Shown here piece after piece: positions 7,806 to 16,058 of a stretch of 36,838 bases of DNA. The translations under genes and the position numbers were made by a program. The DNA lies in NCBI GenBank assembly GCA_900549535.1, contig UROR01000005.1, positions 1-36,838 on the forward strand, written 5' to 3'. Numbering within the stretch: the stretch's first letter is position 1; each line of letters starts with the position of its first letter. Under the pieces are notes generated by a model. It worked only from the letters and a program-made list of their open reading frames with translations. It made no database searches and was not told the origin of the DNA. This stretch comes from an uncultured Collinsella sp. GTDB lineage: Bacteria > Actinomycetota > Coriobacteriia > Coriobacteriales > Coriobacteriaceae.

Positions 7806-7876
7806 GACTTGGCGCTGACGCGTAGGGGATCATGACGCCGGCGCCCGTGGTGCCCGGCGGCCCACATCTCTGATGC

Positions 7877-7955
7877 CCCTTTTATAACTTGCGGTGGAAT
7901 ACGGTCTGTTTGCGCCAAAATAGGGCACCAATAGACCGTATTTCACCGCAACTGA
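7877..7955. repeat. Palindromic repeat element, copy 2
   Basis: Same 79-bp length and orientation as copy 1. The first 25 bases are identical, as are the last 17 or more and the AATAGGG loop core. Where copy 1 has GTTCCT/AGGAAC, copy 2 has CGGTCT/AGACCG: four base-pair positions changed, all compensated. It ends immediately before the GAGGGGG ribosome site of the endonuclease IV gene. Confidence 0.85.
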
Positions 7956-7971
7956 TGAGGGGGAGTTGGAG

Positions 7972-8838
7972 ATGCTGACGATCGGGTGTCATCTTTCGAC
8001 GACGAAGGGCTATCGGGCGATGGGGGAGACGGCGCTGTCCATTGGCGCCAATACCTTTGCGTTCTTTACGCGCAACCCGCGCGGTGGCAAGGCAAAAGAT
8101 CTTGACATGGATGACGTGGCGGCTCTGCGCGAGCTTATGGCGCAAAACGACTTTGGACCGCTGGTGGCGCATGCCCCGTATACCTATAACCCCTGCTCCG
8201 CTAAGGAGCGAGCGCGCGAGTTTGCCCTGGAGGCCATGGCCGAGGATCTGCAGCGCATGGAAGCACTGCCCGGCAACTACTACAATTTTCATCCCGGTGC
8301 GCATGTGGGACAGGGGGCAGACGTCGGCATTCAGATGATTGTCGACACGCTGTGCCAGGTGATGTTTGAGGGACAGCAGACGACGGTATTGCTTGAGACC
8401 ATGGCAGGCAAGGGCACCGAGGTGGGCCGTAGCTTTGAAGAACTGGCGTGCATTATCGAGGGCGTTGCCGCCAAGTGCCCAGAGCTGTCCGATAAGCTGG
8501 GCGTTTGTTTGGACACCTGCCATGTGAGCGATGCCGGCTACGACATCATCCATGATCTGGACGGCGTACTCGACGAGTTCGACCGCGTGGTGGGTATCGA
8601 TCGCTTGCATGCCGTACACATCAACGATTCGAAGAACCCTTGTGGCGCCCATAAAGATCGTCACGAGTGCATCGGCAAGGGATACCTTGGCAGCGAGGAA
8701 TTTGGTGGCGGTATGCAGGTTATGCAGAATATTGTATCGAATGGCCGCTTGCGCGCATTGCCATTCATTTTGGAGACACCGAACGAACTTGCAGGTTATG
8801 CGGCCGAAATCAAACTGTTAAGGTCATTGCAGCAGTAA
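7972..8838 (+). CDS. nfo: Endonuclease IV-type AP endonuclease
   Basis: A 288-residue xylose-isomerase-like TIM-barrel protein of endonuclease IV type and usual length. It would cut DNA at abasic sites during base excision repair. The trinuclear zinc ligands can be traced in order: His in GCHLST, His in VAHAPYTYN, His in FHPGAHVGQG, Glu in LLETMAGKG, Asp and His in CLDTCHVSDAGYD, His in VHINDSK, the GAHKDRHECIGKG motif, and Glu in ILETP. Conservation of this full set supports an active enzyme. ATG at 7972 is preferred over the in-frame TTG at 7966 because GAGGGGG (7957-7963) is correctly spaced. It is probably transcribed alone, since the repeat separates it from the upstream gene. Confidence 0.93.
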   Translation: MLTIGCHLSTTKGYRAMGETALSIGANTFAFFTRNPRGGKAKDLDMDDVAALRELMAQNDFGPLVAHAPYTYNPCSAKERAREFALEAMAEDLQRMEALPGNYYNFHPGAHVGQGADVGIQMIVDTLCQVMFEGQQTTVLLETMAGKGTEVGRSFEELACIIEGVAAKCPELSDKLGVCLDTCHVSDAGYDIIHDLDGVLDEFDRVVGIDRLHAVHINDSKNPCGAHKDRHECIGKGYLGSEEFGGGMQVMQNIVSNGRLRALPFILETPNELAGYAAEIKLLRSLQQ

Positions 8839-8899
8839 TGGCTGCCATAAAGTGGGACGCTCCATTCACGTTATAGGTTTGTTTCAATCAGTTTTCTAA

Positions 8900-8928
8900 T
8901 TGCAGATTCTTCCAAGCGGGTGCATAAT
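8900..8928 (+). promoter_or_regulatory. Promoter of the amino acid ABC transporter operon
   Basis: TTGCAG (8900-8905), a 17-bp spacer and CATAAT (8923-8928), preceded by TG, form a good promoter 57 bp before the substrate-binding protein start. Confidence 0.6.
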
Positions 8929-8985
8929 AACCCTCAGTTTTTGCAGACCTCTGAATCACGTGGGGTCATTGGAAGGAGACTGATT

Positions 8986-9846
8986 ATGAAGCTGAAGAAG
9001 CTTGGCGCATTTGCCGCCACGGGTGCTATGGCGCTCGCCCTCGCTCTGACGGGCTGCGGCTCGTCCAACGCCACCTCTGGTTCTAATGCCGGTTCCAGCA
9101 GCTCTGACGACGCTAAGGTCGAGAAGGTCGACGGCTCCAAGGAGTACGCGCTCGTCAAGGACGGTACGCTGACCGTCGGCACCTCTGCCGAGTACGCTCC
9201 GTTTGAGTACAAGGATGACAACGGCGATTATCAGGGCTTTGACCTTGAGCTCATCAAGGCTATCGGCGACAAGCTGGGCCTGGATGTCGAGTATGTCAAC
9301 AATGACTTTGACACGCTGGTTCCGGGCGTCGCTTCGGGCGCCAAATATGACGTTTCCATCGCGGCTATCACCGACACGCCCGAGCGTGAGAAGGAAGTTA
9401 CTTTCTCCGATTCCTACTACATGGACGATCAGGCTATCGTGACCAAGGTCGATAACACCGACATCACGGCCGACAACTACAGCGAGAAGCTCAACAACGC
9501 CGATGCTACCATCATCGTCCAGTCTGGCTCGACCGCCGAGTCCTTTGCCCAGGAGAACTTCCCCAAGGCCAAGATTGTCCCCTACAAGGACGCCACCGAG
9601 TGCTTCAGCGCCCTGCAGTCCGATAAGGGCGACGCCGTAGTCACCAACCGCTCCGTTGCCAGCCAGCTGACCGCCGAGCAGTTCAACACCTGCCAGACCA
9701 TTAAGCAGATCAGCACCGGCGAGGAGTACGCCATCGCCATCAACCAGGGCAACACCAAGCTCAAGGACGACATCAACCAGGCCATCAAGGACCTGACCGA
9801 CGACGGTACCGTTGACGCCCTCATGGCTAAGTACAACATCAAGTAA
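8986..9846 (+). CDS. Polar amino acid ABC transporter, substrate-binding lipoprotein
   Basis: A 286-residue family-3 solute-binding protein, probably anchored as a lipoprotein. A hydrophobic signal (AATGAMALALALTGC) ends in the lipobox LTGC, followed by a Ser/Gly-rich linker. The mature domain begins near LTVGTSAEYAPFEYKDDNGDYQGFDLELIKAI, the usual start of glutamine, arginine or cystine binding proteins. Ligand-contact regions such as DTPEREKEVTFSDSYY and VQSGSTAESFA follow. The exact ligand cannot be read from sequence. AAGGAG precedes the ATG, and the upstream in-frame codons lack a signal sequence. It is first in an operon with its permease and ATPase. Confidence 0.92.
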   Translation: MKLKKLGAFAATGAMALALALTGCGSSNATSGSNAGSSSSDDAKVEKVDGSKEYALVKDGTLTVGTSAEYAPFEYKDDNGDYQGFDLELIKAIGDKLGLDVEYVNNDFDTLVPGVASGAKYDVSIAAITDTPEREKEVTFSDSYYMDDQAIVTKVDNTDITADNYSEKLNNADATIIVQSGSTAESFAQENFPKAKIVPYKDATECFSALQSDKGDAVVTNRSVASQLTAEQFNTCQTIKQISTGEEYAIAINQGNTKLKDDINQAIKDLTDDGTVDALMAKYNIK

Positions 9847-9868
9847 AATAGCTACTTGATTGCTCGCG

Positions 9869-9896
9869 GGCCCTTTCCGCTTTGGCGGAGAGGGCC
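9869..9896 (+). terminator. Hairpin between binding protein and permease genes
   Basis: GGCCCTTTCCGC and GCGGAGAGGGCC form a 12-bp stem with one mismatch and a 4-nt loop, followed by TTTGCGCTTC. The weak T-run suggests a partial terminator or a 3' stabiliser. Either would keep binding-protein mRNA in excess over permease mRNA, as is common in such operons. Confidence 0.5.
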
Positions 9897-9964
9897 TTTG
9901 CGCTTCTCTTGACGGAGAGCATTTCCGTCTCGTTTTGCCGGCAACTTCTACGATAGGAGCCACC

Positions 9965-11326
9965 TTGTCTCGACTGAACAAAGGGGCCGTGGAGCAGCGT
10001 TTTCCACTGCCCGCCTTGCTCCAAAAGCTAGTCTGCGTCATGGCCGTGGCGCTCGCGCTGGTGTGTGTGGGGGCATATGCGCCCACGACCGCTCAGGCGC
10101 TTGAGACCGCAAAGATTACCGCCCGACCCAACACCGGTTCGGGCAGCGCTGTGGTCGGCGGTACCGAGACGCGCATTACCTGGGAGGTCCAGGCCGATGC
10201 CGATGAGGAGCTGAGCGGTCTTTCGCTGACGTTTGTCGACGGCACGACGTTTGGTACCGATGACACGCGATTGACGATGCTCTCGGGCGAGGACCTCATG
10301 GATCGTACGCCCATGAAGCCCACGTGCAAGGCTGACGGCCAGACGCTCAAGATTGATTTTGGCGAGACGGCGCCTGCCGGCGGCTTTTTCCGTGTCGAGG
10401 TTTACGGCGTGACCTTCCCCGTCGAGGGCGGCGATGAGGCCTTTAGCGGCACCTACACTTTGGCCGATGGCTCGACCAAGAAGATCTCCAAGATTCCGTC
10501 GGTGGAGATCAAGGGCGTGACGGCCTTCGATAACTTCCTAGCCGACCTTAAAGAGCAGCCGTGGGTCGAGGCATGGAACTCCAATATGTTCCTGCGCCTG
10601 TTCCTGAACCCGGTCATTTTGGTCCAGAGCCTGCCGATCGTCTTCAAGGGCTTCCTCATGTCGCTTTCGATCGTGCTTGTGGCGTTTCCGCTGGCAATTC
10701 CCTTCGGTTTCGCCCTGTCGCTCATGCGCATCTCCAAGTCGCGCATCCTGCGCTGCCTCGCCGGCATCTACGTGAATATCATTCGCGGTACGCCGGCGTT
10801 CCTGCAGATCTATATCGCGTTCTTCGGTCTGCCGTTGGCCGGCGTCAAGGTTGATGACTACGTGCTCGGCGTCATCGTCATGGCCATGAATTCGTCTGCC
10901 TATCTGTGTGAGATCTTCCGCGCCGGTATTCAATCGATCCCCAAGGGCCAAAACGAGGCTGCTCGCTCTCTGGGCATGAATGCCTTCCAGACGCTGCTCT
11001 ACGTTATGATTCCGCAGACGTTCCGCAATGTTTTGCCTACGCTGACCAGCGAGTTTATCTTGCTTTACAAGGATACGTCCCTGCTTGCGGCCGTGGGCGT
11101 GGTCGAGATCGTCATGAATGCCCGCACCATCGTGGCCACGACGGGCTCCATTACACCGTACGTGGTTGCCGCCCTGTTCTATCTGGTCATCACCCTGCCG
11201 CTCGCTCGCTTGGTGAGCGGTCTTGAGGCGAGGCTTTTGGGCACGGCCGAGACCAAGAAGAAGCGTCCCGCCAAGAGCGCCGGACAGGTTGTCGCGACGC
11301 CCGCCGATCACATCGCCGGTCTGTAA
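9965..11326 (+). CDS. Amino acid ABC transporter permease with N-terminal extracytoplasmic domain
   Basis: About 453 residues, roughly twice the length of a HisM/GlnP-type permease. After an N-terminal hydrophobic signal or anchor (VCVMAVALALVCVGAYA) comes a ~150-residue non-membrane region predicted to be mostly beta (ITWEVQADADEELSGLSLTF). It resembles no transporter part that I recognise. From about residue 215 the HisM-type membrane domain begins. It has five or so spanning segments, the IRGTPAFLQIY motif, and the EAARSLGMNAFQTLLYVMIPQ loop that contacts the ATPase. The TTG start follows TAGGAG by five bases; a later GTG is possible. Ligand and role of the extra domain are unknown. Confidence 0.85.
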   Translation: MSRLNKGAVEQRFPLPALLQKLVCVMAVALALVCVGAYAPTTAQALETAKITARPNTGSGSAVVGGTETRITWEVQADADEELSGLSLTFVDGTTFGTDDTRLTMLSGEDLMDRTPMKPTCKADGQTLKIDFGETAPAGGFFRVEVYGVTFPVEGGDEAFSGTYTLADGSTKKISKIPSVEIKGVTAFDNFLADLKEQPWVEAWNSNMFLRLFLNPVILVQSLPIVFKGFLMSLSIVLVAFPLAIPFGFALSLMRISKSRILRCLAGIYVNIIRGTPAFLQIYIAFFGLPLAGVKVDDYVLGVIVMAMNSSAYLCEIFRAGIQSIPKGQNEAARSLGMNAFQTLLYVMIPQTFRNVLPTLTSEFILLYKDTSLLAAVGVVEIVMNARTIVATTGSITPYVVAALFYLVITLPLARLVSGLEARLLGTAETKKKRPAKSAGQVVATPADHIAGL

Positions 11327-11338
11327 GGAGGTCCTATC

Positions 11339-12091
<753 letters not shown>

Positions 12092-12116
12092 CCGCTTTAT
12101 ATGACTGACATAGCAG

Positions 12117-12152
12117 AAAACGGGAGCCGGATGTGATCCGGCTCCCGTTTTT
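12117..12152. terminator. Bidirectional terminator between the ABC operon and flavodoxin gene
   Basis: CGGGAGCCGGAT and ATCCGGCTCCCG form a perfect 12-bp stem with a 3-nt loop. AAAA stands on the left and TTTTT on the right, so both converging transcripts can end here. Confidence 0.92.
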
Positions 12153-12208
12153 GTTGGGACGCGAATGTGTTTTGGTGCAGAGCGCGTTACGGGCGGAGCT
12201 CATTGCCG

Positions 12209-12628
12209 CTAGGCGAGCTCGGCTCCAAGGGCGCGGCAGGCCGCCTCGCCCTCATCGTCGGGGGCGTCGTAGCAGATGACGGAATCGACGACGTTAACAC
12301 CCGCCTCGTCGGCGTCCGCCTTCCAGTTGTCCATCCATTCGCCCTCGGCCCACGAATAAGAGCCAAAGAGGACGACCTTCTTGTCGCCGAGAGTCTCCTT
12401 GACCTCGTTCCACATCGGCTGGAACTCATCGTATTCAAGCTCCTCGGAGCCCATGGCGGGGCAGCCGAAGGCGAAGGCATCATAGTCGGCGGCCTTGTCG
12501 GCAGAGAAGTCGGCGCAGGGGATGACTTCGGCCTCGGCGCCCGCGGACGTGGCGCCTTCGGCGACAAAGTTTGCCATGGCCTCGGTATTGCCCGTGCCGC
12601 TCCAATAGACGACGGTGATCTTGCTCAT
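12209..12628 (-). CDS. Flavodoxin
   Basis: A 139-residue short-chain flavodoxin, a small FMN electron carrier in the cytoplasm that can replace ferredoxin. The phosphate-binding loop is YWSGTGNTEAMA (residues 8-19). The 50s loop reads GCPAMGSEELEYDEF, and FGSYSWAEGEWMDNW forms the second FMN-contact region, as in clostridial flavodoxins. AAAGGA lies upstream of the ATG. It is second in an operon with the DUF3793 gene, with a 45-nt gap. Iron limitation usually induces flavodoxins, and an iron-regulator-like site is seen upstream of the operon. Confidence 0.95.
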   Translation of the reverse strand: MSKITVVYWSGTGNTEAMANFVAEGATSAGAEAEVIPCADFSADKAADYDAFAFGCPAMGSEELEYDEFQPMWNEVKETLGDKKVVLFGSYSWAEGEWMDNWKADADEAGVNVVDSVICYDAPDDEGEAACRALGAELA

Positions 12629-12673
12629 GTTTTGTCCTTTCGGTCGTGCGGCGCTGGCCGCAGCTTGTACGTT

Positions 12674-13378
12674 CTATCGGGTTGCCTGGGCAAGTTGCGC
12701 CAGGCTGCAGCCCTGCTGATAGACAAGGGTGAGGTATTGGGTGCAGGCACGGTAGGCATCAAACGTCGCAAGCGCTTGCTCGACATTTTCGTAGACCTTC
12801 CAGGCCCCAAAGACCTTGTAGTTCTCGCCGCGCTGGACGATAAACTCGTGTACGTCGTCGTAGGGGTATCCAAGGAAGTAGCCTATTTCGTGCGGAAACT
12901 CGCAGGTGCAGTCGTTGCTGCAGCTAGTTTGCTGGGGTAGTGCGCATCGAGTCTGGCTACAGGCGCATTCCGCGACGTTATTGCTCGCGAGCGTGATGCG
13001 TGATGCCAAATGCACAAGGCATGTCGAAAGGTCTCTCGTGTCGTAGCCTTCCGAGGCGAGCGCTGTTTGGGCGCGAGGGTCTGCGAAATAGGTGGTGAGG
13101 CTTTTGGCTCGGTACATATACACGAGCGCTCCGCAGGGCCGCCAGACCAAAACACTCAGGTGGATACCGAACGGGTCAAGCTCGCGATTGCACTGGGCGA
13201 TAACGTTGAGCAGGCGTGCTCGGCGTTCTGTGATGGTTTCGGTTGCGGTCGAGCCGTCCCCGTGGGCGTAGGTGCCTGGATAGGTAAAGAGCGATGCCGG
13301 CTTGATGCCCGCGAGCGTGGGAGAGCAGTTGCGCACGATCGCTGCCTGAAACGTTGGAATGTCTATGGTTCGGGTCAC
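12674..13378 (-). CDS. DUF3793 family protein
   Basis: A 234-residue protein that I assign to DUF3793, a family of unknown function in anaerobes often found next to flavodoxin. The assignment rests on HEIGYFLGYPYDDVHEFIVQRGENYKVFGAWKVYENVEQA (cited as motif region; residues about 165-205), which is the typical conserved C-terminal block, and on the LSVLVWRPCGALVYMYR segment. A Cys-rich insertion around residues 137-160 (CACSQTRCALPQQTSCSNDC, then CTC) could bind a metal. GTG at 13378 follows AAGGAG by five bases. It shares an operon with flavodoxin. Function is not known. Confidence 0.8.
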   Translation of the reverse strand: MTRTIDIPTFQAAIVRNCSPTLAGIKPASLFTYPGTYAHGDGSTATETITERRARLLNVIAQCNRELDPFGIHLSVLVWRPCGALVYMYRAKSLTTYFADPRAQTALASEGYDTRDLSTCLVHLASRITLASNNVAECACSQTRCALPQQTSCSNDCTCEFPHEIGYFLGYPYDDVHEFIVQRGENYKVFGAWKVYENVEQALATFDAYRACTQYLTLVYQQGCSLAQLAQATR

Positions 13379-13397
13379 GGCGCTCCTTACGGATCTA

Positions 13398-13416
13398 AAC
13401 TGTTAGCCTAGGAAAA
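13398..13416. promoter_or_regulatory. Possible DtxR/IdeR-type iron box
   Basis: The 8-bp centre TTAGCCTA (13403-13410) equals the centre of the DtxR consensus, but the flanks match poorly (about 11 of 19 positions overall). It lies over the predicted start site of the DUF3793-flavodoxin operon, where a repressor would act. Tentative. Confidence 0.3.
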
Positions 13417-13444
13417 CTTATACACGAAAGTAAGCCATGGTCAA
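13417..13444 (-). promoter_or_regulatory. Promoter of the DUF3793-flavodoxin operon
   Basis: On the minus strand, TTGACC (13439-13444), a 16-bp spacer and TATAAG (13417-13422). Confidence 0.65.
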
Positions 13445-13505
13445 CAAAAAAGTTTGAATAGGGAAACTAATTGACCGAACCGACATGATTTTGGGTTAAG
13501 ATGGG

Positions 13506-13524
13506 GACACCCCATGGGGGTATC
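13506..13524. promoter_or_regulatory. CsoR-like copper operator
   Basis: ACACCCCATGGGGGTATC holds a perfect CCCCATGGGG core, and its right side GGGGGTAT resembles known CsoR operators of copZA-type genes. It lies between a TTGACC -35 (13471-13476) with a loose TTAAGAT -10 and the gene for a GMSCDGC metal-binding protein. No csoR gene is in the window. Confidence 0.5.
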
Positions 13525-13552
13525 TAGATAGGGCTACTTGAAAGGGGAACGC

Positions 13553-13936
13553 ATGAGCGACTTGCTCAACCCTGCGAATCTCATCGTGCTGGCCGTCATT
13601 GCCGTCGGCATGTTTTTTGGACTGCGTCGCATTGCCGCTTCGACACACGGGAAGAGTTGCTGCAGCGATGGTACGAGCGGCAAGAAAACCAAAAAGGTTG
13701 TTGTGGTGGATACCGATGCATCGCACTATCCCTATAGCGATGAGCTGCTCATCGGCGGCATGAGCTGTGACGGCTGCGCTCAGAACGTGGCCAATGCCCT
13801 GAATGCGCTGGATGGCGTGTGGGCAACGGTGACGTATGCGGATCACACGGCACGTGTGCGCTCTAAACAGCCGGTTGATCGTGGTGTCCTCGAGACGGCC
13901 GTGAAAGACGCGGGCTACTACGTCATGACGCTGTAA
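13553..13936 (+). CDS. Membrane-anchored heavy-metal-associated (HMA) domain protein
   Basis: This is a 127-residue protein. An N-terminal transmembrane helix (LIVLAVIAVGMFFGLRRI) is followed by a Cys pair (KSCCSDG). That layout resembles FeoB-associated Cys-rich membrane proteins. Residues about 60-127 form a ferredoxin-like HMA domain with the metal-binding motif GMSCDGCAQNVANAL and the usual ending GYYVMTL, where many family members have GY.V. It probably passes copper(I) or a similar soft metal at the membrane. The CsoR-like site upstream supports copper control. AAAGGGG precedes the ATG at 13553. No P-type ATPase is nearby, so its partner is unknown. Confidence 0.8.
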   Translation: MSDLLNPANLIVLAVIAVGMFFGLRRIAASTHGKSCCSDGTSGKKTKKVVVVDTDASHYPYSDELLIGGMSCDGCAQNVANALNALDGVWATVTYADHTARVRSKQPVDRGVLETAVKDAGYYVMTL

Positions 13937-13962
13937 GCGCCGCCCTGGATGCGCTTCCTTGG

Positions 13963-14400
13963 CTAGGCTCGTCCGCGTAGCTCAATGTCTTGGATATCGT
14001 CGAAGTCGATGGCGATATCCCTGAGTTTGAGCAGCTTGAACGCGGGAAGCACTTCGTCGAGAATGCCGGTGCGGCTACGATAGCCGTACGTATCGTAATA
14101 GGTGACGCGCACCAAGTCGCCACGTTTGAGGCCCTCGAGCTTTTTTGAAAGCTCGAGGGCTTTTTCTTCCGTGAGTTCGCATTTTGGTTCGACGGTAATT
14201 TCTTGCTTGCGCACGAGCTCGTAGTATCCCGTGAGGGCGGCAAAGGGCATAAACTGCGCGGCGCGGCCGGCGCGGACGGCGCCGTTGGCGGTGAGCTTTG
14301 GGTCGGCGGAGCGACGTCTTCCCTCGGGGTCCGCTAGGCGTTCAAAAGGTGTCGGTGGCCGCATCGGCTGTTGTTGGGACTTAGGCACGGTGTCCTCCAA
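13963..14400 (-). CDS. YolD-like protein
   Basis: A 145-residue protein with the YolD signature: GRAAQFMPFAALTGYYELVRKQE around residues 45-67 (quoted as its motif region), followed by a small beta domain (LKRGDLVRVTYY, then GILDEVLPAFKLLKLRDIAI). YolD family genes almost always lie beside Y-family DNA polymerases in Gram-positive bacteria; their exact role is not established. Its start overlaps the end of the polymerase gene by 20 bases, which points to translational coupling. It is therefore under the same SOS-type promoter. Confidence 0.88.
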   Translation of the reverse strand: MEDTVPKSQQQPMRPPTPFERLADPEGRRRSADPKLTANGAVRAGRAAQFMPFAALTGYYELVRKQEITVEPKCELTEEKALELSKKLEGLKRGDLVRVTYYDTYGYRSRTGILDEVLPAFKLLKLRDIAIDFDDIQDIELRGRA

Positions 14401-15886
14401 CTTGGTCGTTGCGTTCGCGCGCGGTGGCGCCGGCGGTAAAGCTCAATCCTTTGACCAGGGCGTTTTTGCCGTACTTGCCTTTCACGGCCAGGACGGCGCG
14501 CGCCAGGTCGCGCTCGCGCTCATCCGCCTCGATATCGCTAAATAGATCGATGGTGGCAAATTCCTCGGGCATGAGGTTGCCAAATCCCAGGTTGATGCGT
14601 TTGACCGGTCGTTTGGGATCGACGGTCTGCGCCCAGAGCTCATCGAAATAGCCCATGATCTTCTTAAACGAATTGGTTCGCTCGGGCAGCTTTCGCGAAG
14701 CGTTGGAGTGCGCGAAGAGCGCGGCATAGCCACCGCGCGGTTTGCCGCCATGCTCTCCCACAAAGATGCCATCGATTGCCTGCGCCTCACGCACCAAGCG
14801 CCGTCGTTCGTCATCGCGTTGGACGGGCTTGGGCGCACGGGGTGCGAGCTCGGGTCCAACAGTTACGGCGGGATCGATGCTCGACGTGCTCGAGCGTAGG
14901 TGTCCGCATCCGTCCACATATTGCGCTGTGCCGCTGGCGTCGAGGCGGCGTATGTCGGCGCGCTCGCTCGCGTAGCCTACAAAGAGCGAGATGCTGTCGC
15001 ACACCACGTGCTTATCGACTAAGTCCAGCACAGCGTTGTCGACCATCTCGCGCAACACGGTGTAGGCCTGCTCGTAGGCATAACCCTTCGAGAGCACCTG
15101 CCCTGTGGTGGTCGAGGTCGCTTGCGGGCGATAAGCTTGGATATCGGCGATAGTTGTCGGCTCGCGCCCAAAGGCGTGGTCGATAAGATACTCGGCATTG
15201 ACGCCGAGCTCGTCGTAGAGCAGGTTTTCGTCGAGCGCCGCGACGCCCATCAAATCGTAGACGCCGTATTTTTCGAGTCGCGCTGCCACGCCGGGCCCGA
15301 TGCCCCAGATGTCGGTGATGGGGCGATGGGGCCAGATCTCCTTGCGAAAGGTCTCGTCGTCGAGTTTGCCGATGCGACTGGGCACGTGCTTGGCGGTGAT
15401 ATCGAGTGCAACCTTGGCCTGGAATAGGTTGGGGCCGATGCCGACCGTTGCCGTGATGCCGGTGCGCCCCAGGACCTCGTCACGCAGCATGCAGGCGAAG
15501 CCTTCAGCGTCAGTATGGTAGAGGTCCAGATAGGGCGTCACGTCGATAAAGCATTCGTCGATGGAGTAGACGTGCACGTCCTGTGGGCTCACGTATTCCA
15601 GATAGATGCCGTAGATTTGCGCCGACACCTCCATGTAGTGCTGCATGCGCGGTACGGCCTTAATGTAGTCGATTCCATTGGGTATTTCGAACAGGCGACA
15701 GCGGTTGTGTATCCCGAGGTCCTTCATGGCCTGCGTGATAGCGAGACAGATGGTTGTGCGTCCGCGCGATTCGTCGGCAACGACCAGGTTGGTGGTGAGC
15801 GGGTTGAGCCCGCGGTCGACGCACTCGACGCTGGCGTAGAACGTTTTAAGGTCGATGCAGATGTAGGTGTGCTGCTCGTGCGCCAT
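14381..15886 (-). CDS. Y-family DNA polymerase (UvrX/ImpB type)
   Basis: A 501-residue translesion polymerase of the UvrX/DinP group. The palm motif CIDLKTFYASVECVDRGLNP near the N-terminus carries the first catalytic Asp. VYSIDECFIDVT (about residues 110-121) carries the SIDE motif with Asp and Glu. DIWGIGPGVAARLEKYGV is the thumb helix-hairpin-helix, and the little-finger domain follows from about residue 235. It copies damaged DNA with low fidelity. The ATG at 15886 is chosen because GGAAGGG is correctly spaced, while an upstream ATG lacks a ribosome site. A strong promoter with two LexA-type boxes lies upstream, and yolD overlaps its end. Confidence 0.93.
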   Translation of the reverse strand: MAHEQHTYICIDLKTFYASVECVDRGLNPLTTNLVVADESRGRTTICLAITQAMKDLGIHNRCRLFEIPNGIDYIKAVPRMQHYMEVSAQIYGIYLEYVSPQDVHVYSIDECFIDVTPYLDLYHTDAEGFACMLRDEVLGRTGITATVGIGPNLFQAKVALDITAKHVPSRIGKLDDETFRKEIWPHRPITDIWGIGPGVAARLEKYGVYDLMGVAALDENLLYDELGVNAEYLIDHAFGREPTTIADIQAYRPQATSTTTGQVLSKGYAYEQAYTVLREMVDNAVLDLVDKHVVCDSISLFVGYASERADIRRLDASGTAQYVDGCGHLRSSTSSIDPAVTVGPELAPRAPKPVQRDDERRRLVREAQAIDGIFVGEHGGKPRGGYAALFAHSNASRKLPERTNSFKKIMGYFDELWAQTVDPKRPVKRINLGFGNLMPEEFATIDLFSDIEADERERDLARAVLAVKGKYGKNALVKGLSFTAGATARERNDQVGGHRA

Positions 15887-15900
15887 CCGTGCCCTTCCAT

Positions 15901-15914
15901 CAAACACATGTTCT
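15901..15914. promoter_or_regulatory. LexA-type SOS box 2 upstream of the Y-family polymerase
   Basis: CAAACACATGTTCT matches CGAAC-N4-GTTCG at 8 of 10 informative positions. It lies 17 bp from the stronger box, in the 5' untranslated region. Confidence 0.5.
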
Positions 15915-15917
15915 TAT

Positions 15918-15931
15918 CGAATACATGTTCG
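15918..15931. promoter_or_regulatory. LexA-type SOS box 1 upstream of the Y-family polymerase
   Basis: CGAATACATGTTCG matches the Gram-positive LexA consensus CGAAC-N4-GTTCG with one change. It abuts the -10 element, a position suited to repression. Confidence 0.75.
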
Positions 15932-15960
15932 ATAATACCCGCTTGCGCGGACATCGTCAA
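15932..15960 (-). promoter_or_regulatory. Promoter of the polymerase-yolD operon
   Basis: On the minus strand, TTGACG (15955-15960), a 17-bp spacer and TATTAT (15932-15937): near-consensus, as expected for a gene kept silent by a repressor. Confidence 0.8.
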
Positions 15961-15978
15961 AACCTGTCCCTTTTTGGT
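15960..15978 (+). repeat. 19-bp direct repeat, copy A
   Basis: AAACCTGTCCCTTTTTGGT is identical to 16693-16711. Here the inverted partner arm is missing, so this copy looks like a half or eroded element. Confidence 0.7.
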
Positions 15979-16058
15979 GGGTATGGTCGTGCGGTTGGAT
16001 CGGGTTTTAACGCAGCTCTAAAGAGCGTGAAACAGCTCGGAAAACCTCGCTTCTTAGC

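Noticed and set aside
8956..10086. 376-codon minus-strand frame across the ABC binding protein
   Set aside because: Shadow of the plus-strand lipoprotein gene; it crosses the promoter side and the hairpin, and has no start context.
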